Below are positions 35,501 to 46,335 of a DNA stretch of 64,000 nucleotides, piece by piece. A program made the translations under genes and the position numbers. Within the stretch, counting starts at the first letter, position 1; each line of letters begins with the position of its first letter. The notes beneath the pieces were generated by a model. That model searched no databases. It had not been told where the DNA came from and worked only from the letters and a program-made list of their open reading frames with translations. The stretch is from Morella rubra (Eukaryota; Streptophyta; Magnoliopsida; Fagales; Myricaceae), in assembly GCA_003952965.2 (NCBI GenBank), contig RXIC02000430.1, positions 167,501 through 231,500 on the forward strand. The letters run 5' to 3'.

Positions 35501-37962
35501 TCCCTTGAAGAAACATGCAATGTCAAGGAAAATTTTCTTCTCAGTTTCCTCCAAAGCATCATAACTTATTCGAAGTTTTTCTTGAATATTTTTTTGGGGA
35601 ACTCTTTTGTATTTCTCCAGTGCAATTTTCCAATGATGTAGATCTCTACCATATAGATCTGAACCAATCACAGTCAAAGCTAGTGGAAGGCCCCCGATAC
35701 TGCGTAGTGCATGTTCTACAAGTTCCATAAAACCAGTATTAGGTTTATCACTTCCGAAGGCGTGCCAACTAAAGAGTTGAAGAGCTTCATTTTGATCCAA
35801 TTCCTTCATCATGTATGTTATATTAACTTTATGCTTAGTTAACAAATGTTTATCTCTTGTTGTTATGATGATTCTACTTCCTAAACCAAACCAATCATTT
35901 CCTCCAGATAATGCTTCCAATTGTACCATCTCATCCACGTCATCTAGAACCAGAAGAATCTTTTTACAGCAAAGCCTGTCTTTAATGACCCTGATTCCTC
36001 GATCAACATTGTCAACCTTCAAACTTGAGTCTCCTAGGATCTCAAAAAGAAGTGTCTCTTGCAATTTAACTAAACCAAACTCTCGCTTTGAAGTTTCTCT
36101 AATATTTCCAAGAAAGCAACTATCTTCAAATTGATGAGCAACTAAATTATAAATCGCTTTGGCAATAGTTGTCTTACCGACTCCACCTACTCCGATGATC
36201 CCTAATGTGCATATGTCATTCATCCCAATATTTAAAAGCACATTGATGCTATGTACACGAGACTCTATTCCAACAGGATACTTGGCAACGTGCAAGTATG
36301 TACGATTTACTACTCTTGAGACCATTTGGACAATGTCGCGGATAAATATATTTTCGTTCCTGTCAATGCAATAGAGGAAAAAAAAATTTAAATTTTTGTT
36401 GAGTTAATTATTCATGAGAGGACAAGTCATAGAAACATAATCTAGTTTCAATTTGAAAAAAACTATAAATGTCCCAACTGCGATGTAATCACCAAACCAC
36501 CATGTACAAATGTGTACGACTTTGTATAGGAATGATATCATTATCCATGTGCACATGACTATTACATTTAAAATTTTATTGTTATGCTGGGAATCTAAAT
36601 TTTATTTTGGAATAAATACACTTTTCATCCCTAAACTTTGGGAGATTTGACACATTACACCCCAAATTTCGAATTGTAAGACCTTTCACCCTTAAAATTT
36701 AAAAGGTCTAGCATATTGCACCACGTTGTCAAATTTTCCATCAACTTAATTTTTTGGCTCCATCAAAAGGGGGTCAATGTAAATGGACGATTTAGGTATA
36801 AATGTAAAATTGCATGCCAAAAAATCATGCGCAGGGTGCAATGTGCCATAACTTCCAGAGTGTAGCGGTGAAATGTCTCAAAATTCAAAGTTTTGGGTGC
36901 AATTTGTCAAAACTTTCAAAGTTCAGGAGTAAAATACTAAAATGTCTCAAAATTAAAATTTAGGGTGCAATGTGACAGATCTCCAAAGTTCATTGATGAA
37001 AAATGTATTTGTCCCTTTTGTTTTTGTACAGAACCCATGAGGATATGTATTGCCAACCCTCAATTCTTTTCTTCCAACCATCGTTCCATGAACTTTTGTC
37101 TTTGCCTGTGGCATAGGGGATGAAATTCTCCTCCAACAAGGGTTAACTTTTTTCGTTCTCTGCAGCTCTGTTGAACCATGGGAGAAAAAATAAAAAACCA
37201 AAAAAACGAAAGATGCAGAAGAAAACTGTGGTTAAAGTTTAGTGGTACAAGATAGAGGTGGAGGACAGAGAGAAAGCCCCGGGGCCGGAAATTAGGGAGT
37301 ACTCTCCCCCTAAATGCTTTTTAACGTCTCACCTCCAGACACAGATAAAGTATATACGCGTGTATACATGTAGGTTTGTATAGAGTATATTAGACAAATG
37401 ATGATGTATTTTATACTTAGAATAAAAGATTTCTTATATGAAGGACTCAAAGGAGTTAGGGTTACCCGTTGCCTCCTAAATGCCATCCAGACAAATTGGC
37501 CACTTCTGTTAGGCCTGCCTTCCATCTTTCCACTCTGCTGCCGTCCCTGAACCTGTCTTCGAGTTTAGCCAATGCCTTCCCAAAACTTTGTCTCTGATGC
37601 CGTACTTCCGATGGATCCACACGATAAAACACTGGAAAGACCATTTGTCGCTTTGTTTTCCTGCAGTCGAGGATCTTCATTAGCTCATCCAAGCACCATG
37701 TGGATGATGCATAGTTCTTAGAGAGTACGACGATTGAAATCCTCGAGTCCTCAATGGCTTTGAGAAGCGCTTGTGAGATTTCCTCTCCTCTTCTGAGCTT
37801 GTCATCTATATAGGTGATTATTCCCCTTCGATGCAAAGCATTATGTAGATGGGCAGTGAAATTATGGCGAGTATCCTCGCCTCTAAAACTCAGGAATACA
37901 TCATAGACCCATTGACGGGCGAAAGAAGAAGAGGAAGAGGAAGAGGCTCCTTGAAACGCCAT
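32514..37962 (-). CDS. TIR-NBS-LRR immune receptor, complete right copy
   Basis: Five exons on the minus strand: 37962-37466 (TIR), 36359-35261 (NB-ARC), 34783-34502 and 34416-33421 (LRR), 33314-32514 (post-LRR C-JID-like). All junctions are GT-AG and in frame; total 3675 nt, 1224 residues. TIR: YDVFLSFRGEDTR near residue 20 and CLDEL with the conserved catalytic Glu at residue 93, so NADase activity is plausible. NB-ARC: P-loop GVGGVGKTT at about 222-230, LVLDDVD, ITTRDKHLL, GLPLAL, FLDIACFFKGED, MHD near 490. LRRs span about 550-900. The last ~20 residues (LGCLSAIFCFLCCLPAFLAI) are hydrophobic and Cys-rich, suggesting membrane attachment. TNLs sense effectors and signal cell death through EDS1 partners. 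The start ATG is followed by MAFQGASSS, usual in this family. Confidence 0.95.
36837..37005. repeat. Degenerate ~60-bp tandem repeats in TNL intron 1
   Basis: About three imperfect units beginning GGGTGCAAT(G/T)TG and containing CAAAGTTCA-like and AAAATGTCTCAAAATT words. Related units continue into the paired part of the intron (36630-36760) and therefore into 1-200 of the left arm. They lie between the TIR and NB-ARC exons. Confidence 0.6.
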
Positions 37963-39707
37963 AGAAGAAATGATTGTGTTTAAGCCTGATGACTACTCAC
38001 TATAGATACTAAAGAATCAATTCAAGACTCTCTGCTTCAGCTGAACAAGGAAGTCGATGGCACAGCACGCGTTGCTCGTACGCCATATTGGACGAAAGGT
38101 TCCGCAATTGGCTTGTAAATTGCAATCATTGCACACTGCGGCCTTCAAATTTCAATCATGTCACAGTGGCCGACAGGAAAAAAAGGGAGAAAGAAGGAAA
38201 GCGCGAAGCCAATAGATTAAACATATCAATTTACCGATAGATTTAAAATAATTAAATTGTAATATAAAGTACATAATATAAATCTATTTAATATTTGTAA
38301 TACAATGTGTGAGTTTTGTAGTCTAAGATATAAATTTTAAATAATAATTAAGCAGATTATCCAAATTACATTTTATTTACAGTAAAAATTCAAACTCTAT
38401 CGGTACAACCACCATAAAATCTTGGAAAATCATTTCCATCGAAGTCAAGAAAATTTTTCTCAAAAAATTTAGAGAAATTTCTTACCACCTCTTTCCCTTT
38501 TTCTGAAACTGAAAAATTGCATCATGATTAAATTCCTTTAATCTGTGTTTGGATGGGTTAAAAAAAATTTATGATTAGAAATAGAGTAGATTTTTTTGGA
38601 ATGGATAAAATTTTTGTTAAAATTTGTAAAAAAAAAATATTGAAGTTAATAAAAAAAATAATGGTAGAAATTAAAAAAACTTCGATAGCTGTACACTAAA
38701 AAGATATTAGGGCTTGTTCATTTTGGCCGAATTTGAAAAATTCGCATTCAACTAAAAAAAATTTCCACCGAACATAATTTATTTGAGGATGCAGTTCATT
38801 AGTTTCTAATTTTATCCTGGCCATATTTATACATAATTACCAAAGTACCCTCCAGTCATGCGTTGCGTACATCAAAACCGAAGGGTAAAATGAGATTTTT
38901 AAAAACACATGGCCCCACACGTTCAGTATATTAAATATTCGACATGTGAATGGACGAAATACTCCCAAATATTTTACCCAAATTGATGTTTTGGTTGAGG
39001 GTGATATGGTCATTTAATACGACCATTTAATAACCTATCGTAGTTGTCTTCTTCTTTTCTTCTTGTTTTTTTTTTTCTCTTTATAAATGCATTAGTCACG
39101 TTTTCTTCTTCTTCTTCTCTTTTTTTTTTAATAACTTTCAAATATTTATATTGTAATAAAAAAAAAAAAGAAATTCAAAATATATTAATAAATATTATAA
39201 ATAAACAATATTATTTTACGTTTTATCTTCTTCACTCATCTCAATAAAAATAATCTACAAATAATAATTTTAAAAATTATTATTACTTTTTTAATATTTC
39301 ACAATTCTACACAAATATCATTACAACTCTAACGGCACTTACAAATTTTTAAAATACTTTAAATTTTAAAAACCTTTAAAAATCTCATAAAAAAAACGTG
39401 TCTTAGATTGGTCTCCCTTTCGCTCGGAAGTACTAAAGAGGGGAAGGAGAAGTGGTAAATGGAATAGATTTGGGTCCAGTATAACTATCCGAAAAATACC
39501 CATTATAACTGGTCCGCATAACTGTCCTTGGCAGGTGACGGGTTGCAGGAACAAGCAAAAATTCCTTCCCGCATCAGATCCCAACTTATTCCCGGAAGCG
39601 AATCACTCCTCGCTTTCTTCCCACGACGAAATCAGAGGGACAAAGCTGTAGAGCGAGAAAGAGGTAGAGAGAGGGAGAGCGAAAGAATTCTTGATAGAGA
39701 AAGAGAG
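37963..39707. other. Divergent intergenic region between TNL and YKT6
   Basis: Upstream side of both genes. AT-rich at 38220-38700 and 39100-39380, with no reading frame of interest. The last ~70 bases before the YKT6 ATG are GAGA-rich, as in many plant 5' leaders. Confidence 0.5.
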
Positions 39708-42700
39708 ATGAAGATCACGGCCTTGTTGGTGCTGAAGTGCATCCCGGAAGGGACGGATCCGGTCATACTGGCGAACGCGACGGACGTGAGCCATTTCGGC
39801 TACTTCCAGAGGTCCAGCGTCAAGGAGTTCATAGTTTTCGTCGCTCGCACCGTCGCCAAGCGTACCCCACCCTCCCAGCGCCAATCTGTTCAGCATGAAG
39901 GTTCCGATCTCTCGTCGATCAAATATGATTCTTCGATTTCGCCTTTTGCTTTTTGCTTTCTTTTTTTCCCGTAATTCATTCAGTTGATGGCATTAGCAAT
40001 TCGTGAGTTTGAAGGCTTTAACTGTGTTTCTGTACAAATTCATAGTGCAATTTGGTTTGATTGTGTGGAAATCGATTAGGTTTTGGTTAGTTTCTAAAAG
40101 GAATGAGTTATGGTTGCCGAATGGTATTTTCGGAAGTCTTTATTTATTACCAGTGATTGACGAGCCTGAATATTCATATGCTTATTTTTGTGTAAATTCA
40201 TTCTTGGGATTTCTTGAATTTGGTTGGCATTTGGTCAGATTATGTGGAAATTGATTAAGTTTTTATGTATTTCGAAAGGAATTTCTTCGCTAAGTGGTAC
40301 TTAAATCTTTTTTAGCTTGGTGTGTCGACAGTTGTGATGAAATGGATTCTTTTCAGAATTAGAATTTGCATGTTGATCGAGTTGGTGCTCTAAAGATGCT
40401 ATTGCATGTGTTCGCAGGGTTATGACTGTTGCTTAGCTTAAAATTTATTGGTATATACATCTCATCAATACGGTGGAAATGTTCTCATGCTTTTGTGTTG
40501 GAAGCGCCATAACTTAGCTCAATCAGTTTAACTAGTTTTCTTAACTTTCTATCTAAGTTAGTTTTGTAAAGCCCATTTGCTTTGTGTTATTCATTTATAG
40601 AGTACAAGGTGCACTCTTACAACAGAAATGGCCTTTGTGCATTGGGCTTTATGGATGATCACTACCCAGTTCGAAGCGCCTTCTCTCTGCTCAACAAGGT
40701 TTGTGTGCTTTGTTTATGTCTCTCTTCTCTTGGAGATAAAGTTTGTAGTAGGAAACTTGATTTAATGTTCAATGAAGTACAAATAAAGTGGCTTAAGTAT
40801 TGTTATTATTTAATTAGGCGCTTCAGTACAGAGTTTTTGAAATGACAGTAGGTGAATAGTATCTCAGTGATCAACACTCACTTTGAGCAGGTTCAGGTCC
40901 AACTCCTACGGAGCAGCACAAAAAGAAAAAAGAAAACAAAGGCCATGGGCTTTGCTGTTGCAATCAACTTGTTACTTTTGTGTTGTTGCAGAGCATGCAT
41001 TGTGAAGTCTCTTTTTACTAGTAGAAATTCTATCTATTTACACAATATTGGAAGACTAGGTAGTCACTTTTTCTGTTGCCTGAGAAAGGTGAAAGATTAT
41101 CACTATGATGGAAACTTTGGCAATGTAATCATTTTCGGCAAAGTTTTTGAAATTTCATTGATGCCCATACCATTTTACATATGCTTCAATAGGGTCTTGT
41201 AAACTTGAAAGGCAAGGATTTGGAGATGGTCAGGAACATAGAAAGCAGGTCTTTTGAGATAAGTATTTAGTTGAGTGTAAAGACTTGAGGAGACGGAGAA
41301 AGGGTTTGTACAAAGTAGGTGTTTGTGCATGCTTGATGTTATAGTTTGTGAGGCTCCTGTAAATTCAGATTCTAACTCGCTATATGTTCTGTTTGCATTA
41401 ACATATGCCAGGTGATAGATGAGTATCAGAAAAATTTTGGGGAATCATGGAGGAATGCACAGGCAGATAATAACCAACCATGGCCGTATCTGACTGAAGC
41501 TTTGCCAAAATACCAGGTATTCTACTTTTCAACTTTTGTCCTGGTTTGGATCGGGTCATAAGGTGGCAAATAGATTGATGGTATGGTATGTACCAACGTA
41601 TATTGTATTGCTCTGGTTTCTCTTTCCTTTTCTGTATTCTTTTTATGCTTCAAATTTAATAAGTTTCTTGTTTAACTTGTCAGGACCCTGCAGAAGCTGA
41701 TAAGTTGTTGAAAATTCAAAGGGAGTTGGATGAAACTAAAATTATCCTAGTAAGTGTTTGATTTATTGCTACAATAGTTTGGTTAAATTTCAACTATGAC
41801 TGATTGAACCGTGTTGCTTTTATGTTTATGTGATTGTAGAGAATTGTTTCCAGTCTATACACTTTTTCTTTGATTGATTTTAATTAGCTTGATAATTCCT
41901 TGATAAGCTGTACATGCTGTTGTTAGTTGGGTTGTTTATCATTATCTGGAAAGAGGTGAGAATGGCTTGAAGAAATGCTCCAATAAACTCTTTTAGTCAA
42001 TAATTTGAATTTACAGTGTGTGGGACAGCATATTCATTTACATAATTTCTGTTTTTATAATGTCCTTCAGGATTTTTAGTTCTTTTAAGGTCCGATAAGG
42101 TTTTAGCTGAGGAAGATCAATTTTACAAGTTTCACATTATAGTGTTTCAAAAGCATAAATCTTGCTGTGTGTAGTAGAATGGTCTTTCCAATCTTTGATT
42201 TCAGAAAAGCAGGCTCACTAGCTTGCCCATTTTATCGATTTATGTGCTATCCATGGCATTGGCTGCATTATATGGTGTAGCAGTAAAGTGTCTGACTGCC
42301 TAGTGCAAGTGCATTGGCCTTGAGAGTGGCCACTTTTAATAACTGCTGAAGGGTGTACCATACAAGCATCCTCCCACAATTTCACTTTGGTGGAACTTGT
42401 GCCAGAAAATGACCCTTATTAAGATCTTTGTTTGTCACGATGGTGGGAGACCATGAGGATATTTATTTATTCCCATTGAGAGAAAACATGTTTTTTATTC
42501 CCCTCCCCCATTTTCTGATTTTAATGGATGGCGCAGCAATTTATCTTTTAACTTGGTTTTGGATTTTTAAGTAACATGTGCACTAGTTCCTTGTTTTATA
42601 TACCAGAGTTGTCTCTACCTTTCTCATGCCTCTCTCTGTCTCACATACAGGTTTCTTTTCTTTTTCATACAGCATAAGACTATTGACAGCGTACTTGAAC

Positions 42701-44012
42701 GTGGTGAGAAACTGGATAGTTTAGTTGAGAAGAGTTCAGACCTCAGTGCAGCATCACAGGTGTGTAGCAAAAATTTGTTTTAGCGATAAGCATTTGCTCC
42801 TGTACATGCCTCAAACATTTACTGCATGAGCCTGTTTGTTTAATTCAATTATGTGTTTTGCTTTTACCTCTAGTCATCCTCAAGCATGCACGCTTTGTAA
42901 GATTACCATTTAGTGTATCATGTGAGCCTGGTAATCTTAAGTGATAGTTCACATGATATAGTCATATGATTGCGGTTATAATATTTAGCATGTTAATGTA
43001 GCGTGGATGTTGCACATTTTAGGACTCTGCTTTCTCCACCTAAGGTTGGGGAGGTTAGCAAACCCCAGTACACTCGTGCTGACACATTAATTTGGTTGTC
43101 TGTATGATTCTGGTTAATCTAATTGGCAAAATCTAGTTTACCAAAGAGTTTCGAAACTTCTATCTGGACAATGCCTAAAATATAGGTGGTTGTAAAGGTC
43201 AAATATACATTTGTGAGGTGTGAAAAGTGGTTATTTCTTTATCGTCCTTTATTCCCTTTTTCTTTCAAGGAGGGTACTTGTCTTTAAAATGGCCCTTGTT
43301 GCTTGTATATCACAAATGGAAATAGTTTAAAAAGATGGCTAAGATGGCATGGAGAAATCCCACCATAGTATATATCTATCCGGAAGGAACAGTAATAAAC
43401 TTCTTTATGAAAAAGCAGTGATTGGATCATCTAATCCCATCAACCATGTTTTAATCCATCTGATATGGACGTTTCATCAAGTGTCATCAAAATAATTATT
43501 TCTATTATTATTATTATTGTTATCTGGAAGCTCGAAACTAAGTTGTTGAGTGCTTCTCGTTTCTGTGTCTCTATTCCTTTCCAGGGCTTAGTTTATTGGT
43601 TTTGCTTAAAGGTATCTAGATGTTGTAATTTACTAGCAATGCAATATTTTTGCAGCTGCATCAAGGTCCTTTGTGTTCACGTCCAATGCGGAATGGATTG
43701 ACTTGTAATAATCTGCTAGTTTTTATATGTAATGAATTTGCCTGTATGAGAGCAGCACATTGTCACAGCAATATCAAAAAAATGGAAATTTAAAGCTTGA
43801 TTAAGTAGGGATAATGAGATTGACTTAATGATGGTACTCCCATGAATTGGTTTTTTTTGTGTCAAGAGTCTACATTAGACCCACTTAACCACGTCTTTCT
43901 GAAATGAACCGTGGGATTGTTGCTAATTTAAGAACCTGTTTCCTGGTGATGGATGAAACAGATGTTCTACAAGCAGGCGAAAAAGACAAATCAGTGCTGC
44001 ACCCTACTGTGA
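39708..44012 (+). CDS. YKT6: YKT6-type R-SNARE (longin)
   Basis: Six exons: 39708-39900, 40601-40698, 41412-41516, 41684-41749, 42673-42759, 43962-44012; 600 nt, 199 residues, the size I expect for plant YKT61. The start [11 protein letters not shown], the N-terminal longin domain (to about residue 125, including [14 protein letters not shown] and [25 protein letters not shown]) and the SNARE helix (about 135-190, zero-layer Arg in LERGEKLD) are clear. The protein ends NQCCTLL: a CAAX-type prenylation cysteine with a neighbouring cysteine for palmitoylation. It cycles between cytosol and membranes and serves ER-Golgi, vacuolar and autophagic fusion. All splice sites are GT-AG and in frame. 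Confidence 0.97.
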
Positions 44013-44862
44013 GCTGCTAAGGCAAACAGCTATCCTGCAAGGCGATTCACATTTTCTCACGTCCAAGCTGATGGATGACAACATCGTAACCTGTAATATT
44101 TCTATACCATTTATCAATTGTTTGTGTCAAAGTTCTGTGGCTTTTCCCATGCCTTCTATTCCGAGAAAAGAAAGGAAACCGTGTGTCCGCGGGGGATCAT
44201 TCTATTACACTATTTATATGCTTGACAAGCATATTTCAGATGGTATACTGTGATCGTAGTATAAATATATGTCTGCTTGTGTTTTTGAAGCCACAGGCTT
44301 CAAGCTTATTGGGTTTTTCTTTTTTTTTTTCCTCTAAGCGGTTCTTTCAAGCTTTTACTCCAATTATTTATGCAGCTTGATAGACATACCAAATTAAGCT
44401 ACATATGGTCCCAAAATTCTCAATTTAATTTCCTGGTTTTCTGTAACGTGGTCCAGTTCTGGTGCTACTTTTACTCAACTCCGCCAAATGAAAAAAACAT
44501 CCCTCTCATCACTTGCTCTAAAAAGAAATCCATGGACCTTTCTATAGATAAGACAAGGCAGTATCTGGGGTCAAACACTAAATATCAGCTTCCAAACTTT
44601 GCAGGTTCTCAAAATAGCAATAAAATATATTGCTCCTATTCCGAAGACCACAAAATAAAAGCCCACAGATTTTTAGTCTGATGTCCAGGATTCAAAGAAT
44701 TAAAAGCACAGTTCTGTTGAAACACCTGATTAATTTTCCTTCACCCTGGGACTTCAAAATAAGAATAATTCTAGTTTTGCCACCTAATATGATTAAACTG
44801 GGAAACTGCACCCCCGTTTAGGTAAAGGCCCCGACGAAACACCAAACCAAACATTACTTACA
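44013..44862. other. Spacer between YKT6 and lipocalin
   Basis: YKT6 3' untranslated region and spacer. YKT6 and the lipocalin gene are convergent. No gene seen. Confidence 0.5.
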
Positions 44863-45007
44863 GATAAGGTTAAGAAAGGACCCAAATCCTCAATAATTCT
44901 TTGGACCCCCTTCTGAAAGCCAAATCCACCAACTGATAAGGTTAAGAAAGGACCCAAATCCTCAATAATTCTTTGGACCCCCTTCTGAAAGCCAAATCCA
45001 CCAACTG
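44863..45007. repeat. 72-bp tandem duplication
   Basis: Two adjacent copies, 44863-44934 and 44935-45006, apparently perfect, starting GATAAGGTTAAGAAAGGACC. It lies 3' of the lipocalin stop (45222), possibly within its 3' untranslated region. Confidence 0.95.
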
Positions 45008-45221
45008 AAAAGATTATTATCAAAACTCCAACGCCAGAGAAAAAACTGAAACTTCATATTCTGGACATTAAAACTCTTAATACACTTTCTTGCTGTACAA
45101 AAACTGCAAAATAAGCAAACCAACACATCATCTGATCTGGATACTGCTCTCATCAGCGTTTTGGATCATTTATTTCACATATAAATTACACGGTGAAACA
45201 CCGATACATACTTGTATTCCC

Positions 45222-46140
45222 CTATTTTCCCAGAATGGATTTAAGCCACCATATGCCTTTGGTGTCCTTGGGACCTTCGTCTCCCTCAGGTGGAGTGTCA
45301 CTCTGTAGCGTCTTGTTGAGCTTGCTCACATCATAGCCCTCAGCTTTCGCCTTCTCAACTAGCTGGTTGTAGATCTCATCATCTAGATGGGTTTGCCTGC
45401 ATAGTATCTGAGGAAACACAACCAGAAAAAGAAACAAGGAAAACCAATTTCCTCTACTTTATGCAGACCCAGACCACAAATGTTTACAGACAAAATGAAA
45501 ACTGACTGACAATCATGTTTGATTCCGAAATACATATGCTCAAAATTGGTTCTTTGTTGCAGAGAAAATGTAAAAATCCTTATTCTATTATCAAGGAACT
45601 ATGCCTACTATTCTCAAATGTCAATTCCTCCTCCTATAAACAATACTCCTCAATCAGAAAATATCAAATCACTCCCTGATACTCCCATAAATCACATGTT
45701 CATGGAGAAAATAGGGTCAAATAAAAGTTGCAGACATATGAAGAGGATGACAAGAATCATAGGCATACCCAAAGATACTTCCTGCTAGGCTGGCCAATCA
45801 AGGCATACTGATAATCATCATCAATGTACAAAACCCAATAGTCACCAACCACAGGGATGATGGGGAGGAATGGAGGCACATAGAACTTCACTTTGAGCTT
45901 AGCCTCATCACTGTTAGGGTCCGCCTTGGTTGCGGTGCCCTCTATGGACGACCTTTTCCCATCAGTCCAGGTCTCATTGAGCACATGGACAGTCCCATCA
46001 TCTCTCAGAGTGTAGGTAGCTCTTGTGTCCACGCCACTCTTGGGCTGGAACCTTGACGGGAATGAGGCTATCTCGTACCATCGCCCCATGTACCTTTGCA
46101 GGTCCAGACCCTTCACCACTTCCATCTCTTTCTTTGCCAT
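45222..46140 (-). CDS. TIL: Temperature-induced lipocalin
   Basis: Two exons on the minus strand, 46140-45769 and 45407-45222; 185 residues, the usual length for plant TIL. It starts MAKKEMEVVKGLDLQRY and has the lipocalin signature GRWYEIASFPSRFQPK, then DGTVHVLNETW, PPFLPIIPVVGDYWVLYID and QYALIGQPSRKYLW. The second exon starts ILCRQTHLDDE. TILs lack a signal peptide and bind the plasma membrane. They protect membranes during heat, cold and oxidative stress. A TATAAAG at 46184-46178 lies about 40 bp upstream of the ATG, and a palindrome with ACGTG cores sits about 150-195 bp upstream, which fits a stress-responsive promoter. Confidence 0.97.
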
Positions 46141-46177
46141 TAGCTTCCGTCACAGAGCAGTAAGACACAAAGACGGC

Positions 46178-46184
46178 CTTTATA
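46178..46184 (-). promoter_or_regulatory. Probable TATA box of the lipocalin gene
   Basis: TATAAAG on the minus strand, 38 bp upstream of the ATG. This predicts a very short 5' leader if used in the usual way. Confidence 0.45.
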
Positions 46185-46288
46185 AGGTTTTATGCCTCTT
46201 GGGATTTGGGGTTTTTTGCTATTGCAGGCTTCTGGGTTCTTGATAAGGCATAGAGGGGGATGCAGGATGCACTTGGAGCTAATGTGAT

Positions 46289-46335
46289 GCGACGTGAGAC
46301 GTGTGTCGATACGACCTCTGAGCGTCTCACGTCGC
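46289..46335. promoter_or_regulatory. 13-bp perfect inverted repeat with ACGTG cores upstream of lipocalin
   Basis: GCGACGTGAGACG at 46289-46301 and its exact reverse complement at 46323-46335, separated by 21 bp. A further ACGTG overlaps the first arm. ACGTG is the core of ABRE and G-box elements bound by bZIP factors; the assignment is inference. Confidence 0.55.

Larger units (their letters stand above)
18457..36802 (-). repeat. Right arm of giant inverted repeat
   Basis: Reverse-complement partner of 1-18275. The last matching base visible is 36802, paired with base 1; matching may continue further out. Differences from the left arm are scattered substitutions and small indels. The largest net difference I located is about 65 extra bases here, within the LINE remnant around 31000-31100. 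This arm holds the only complete TNL gene, because its TIR exon lies just outside the paired part of the window. Confidence 0.97.

Noticed and set aside
39528-39707. Upstream extension of the YKT6 frame to 39528
   Set aside because: Conserved YKT6 starts MKITALL at 39708; the upstream codons are GAGA-rich leader.
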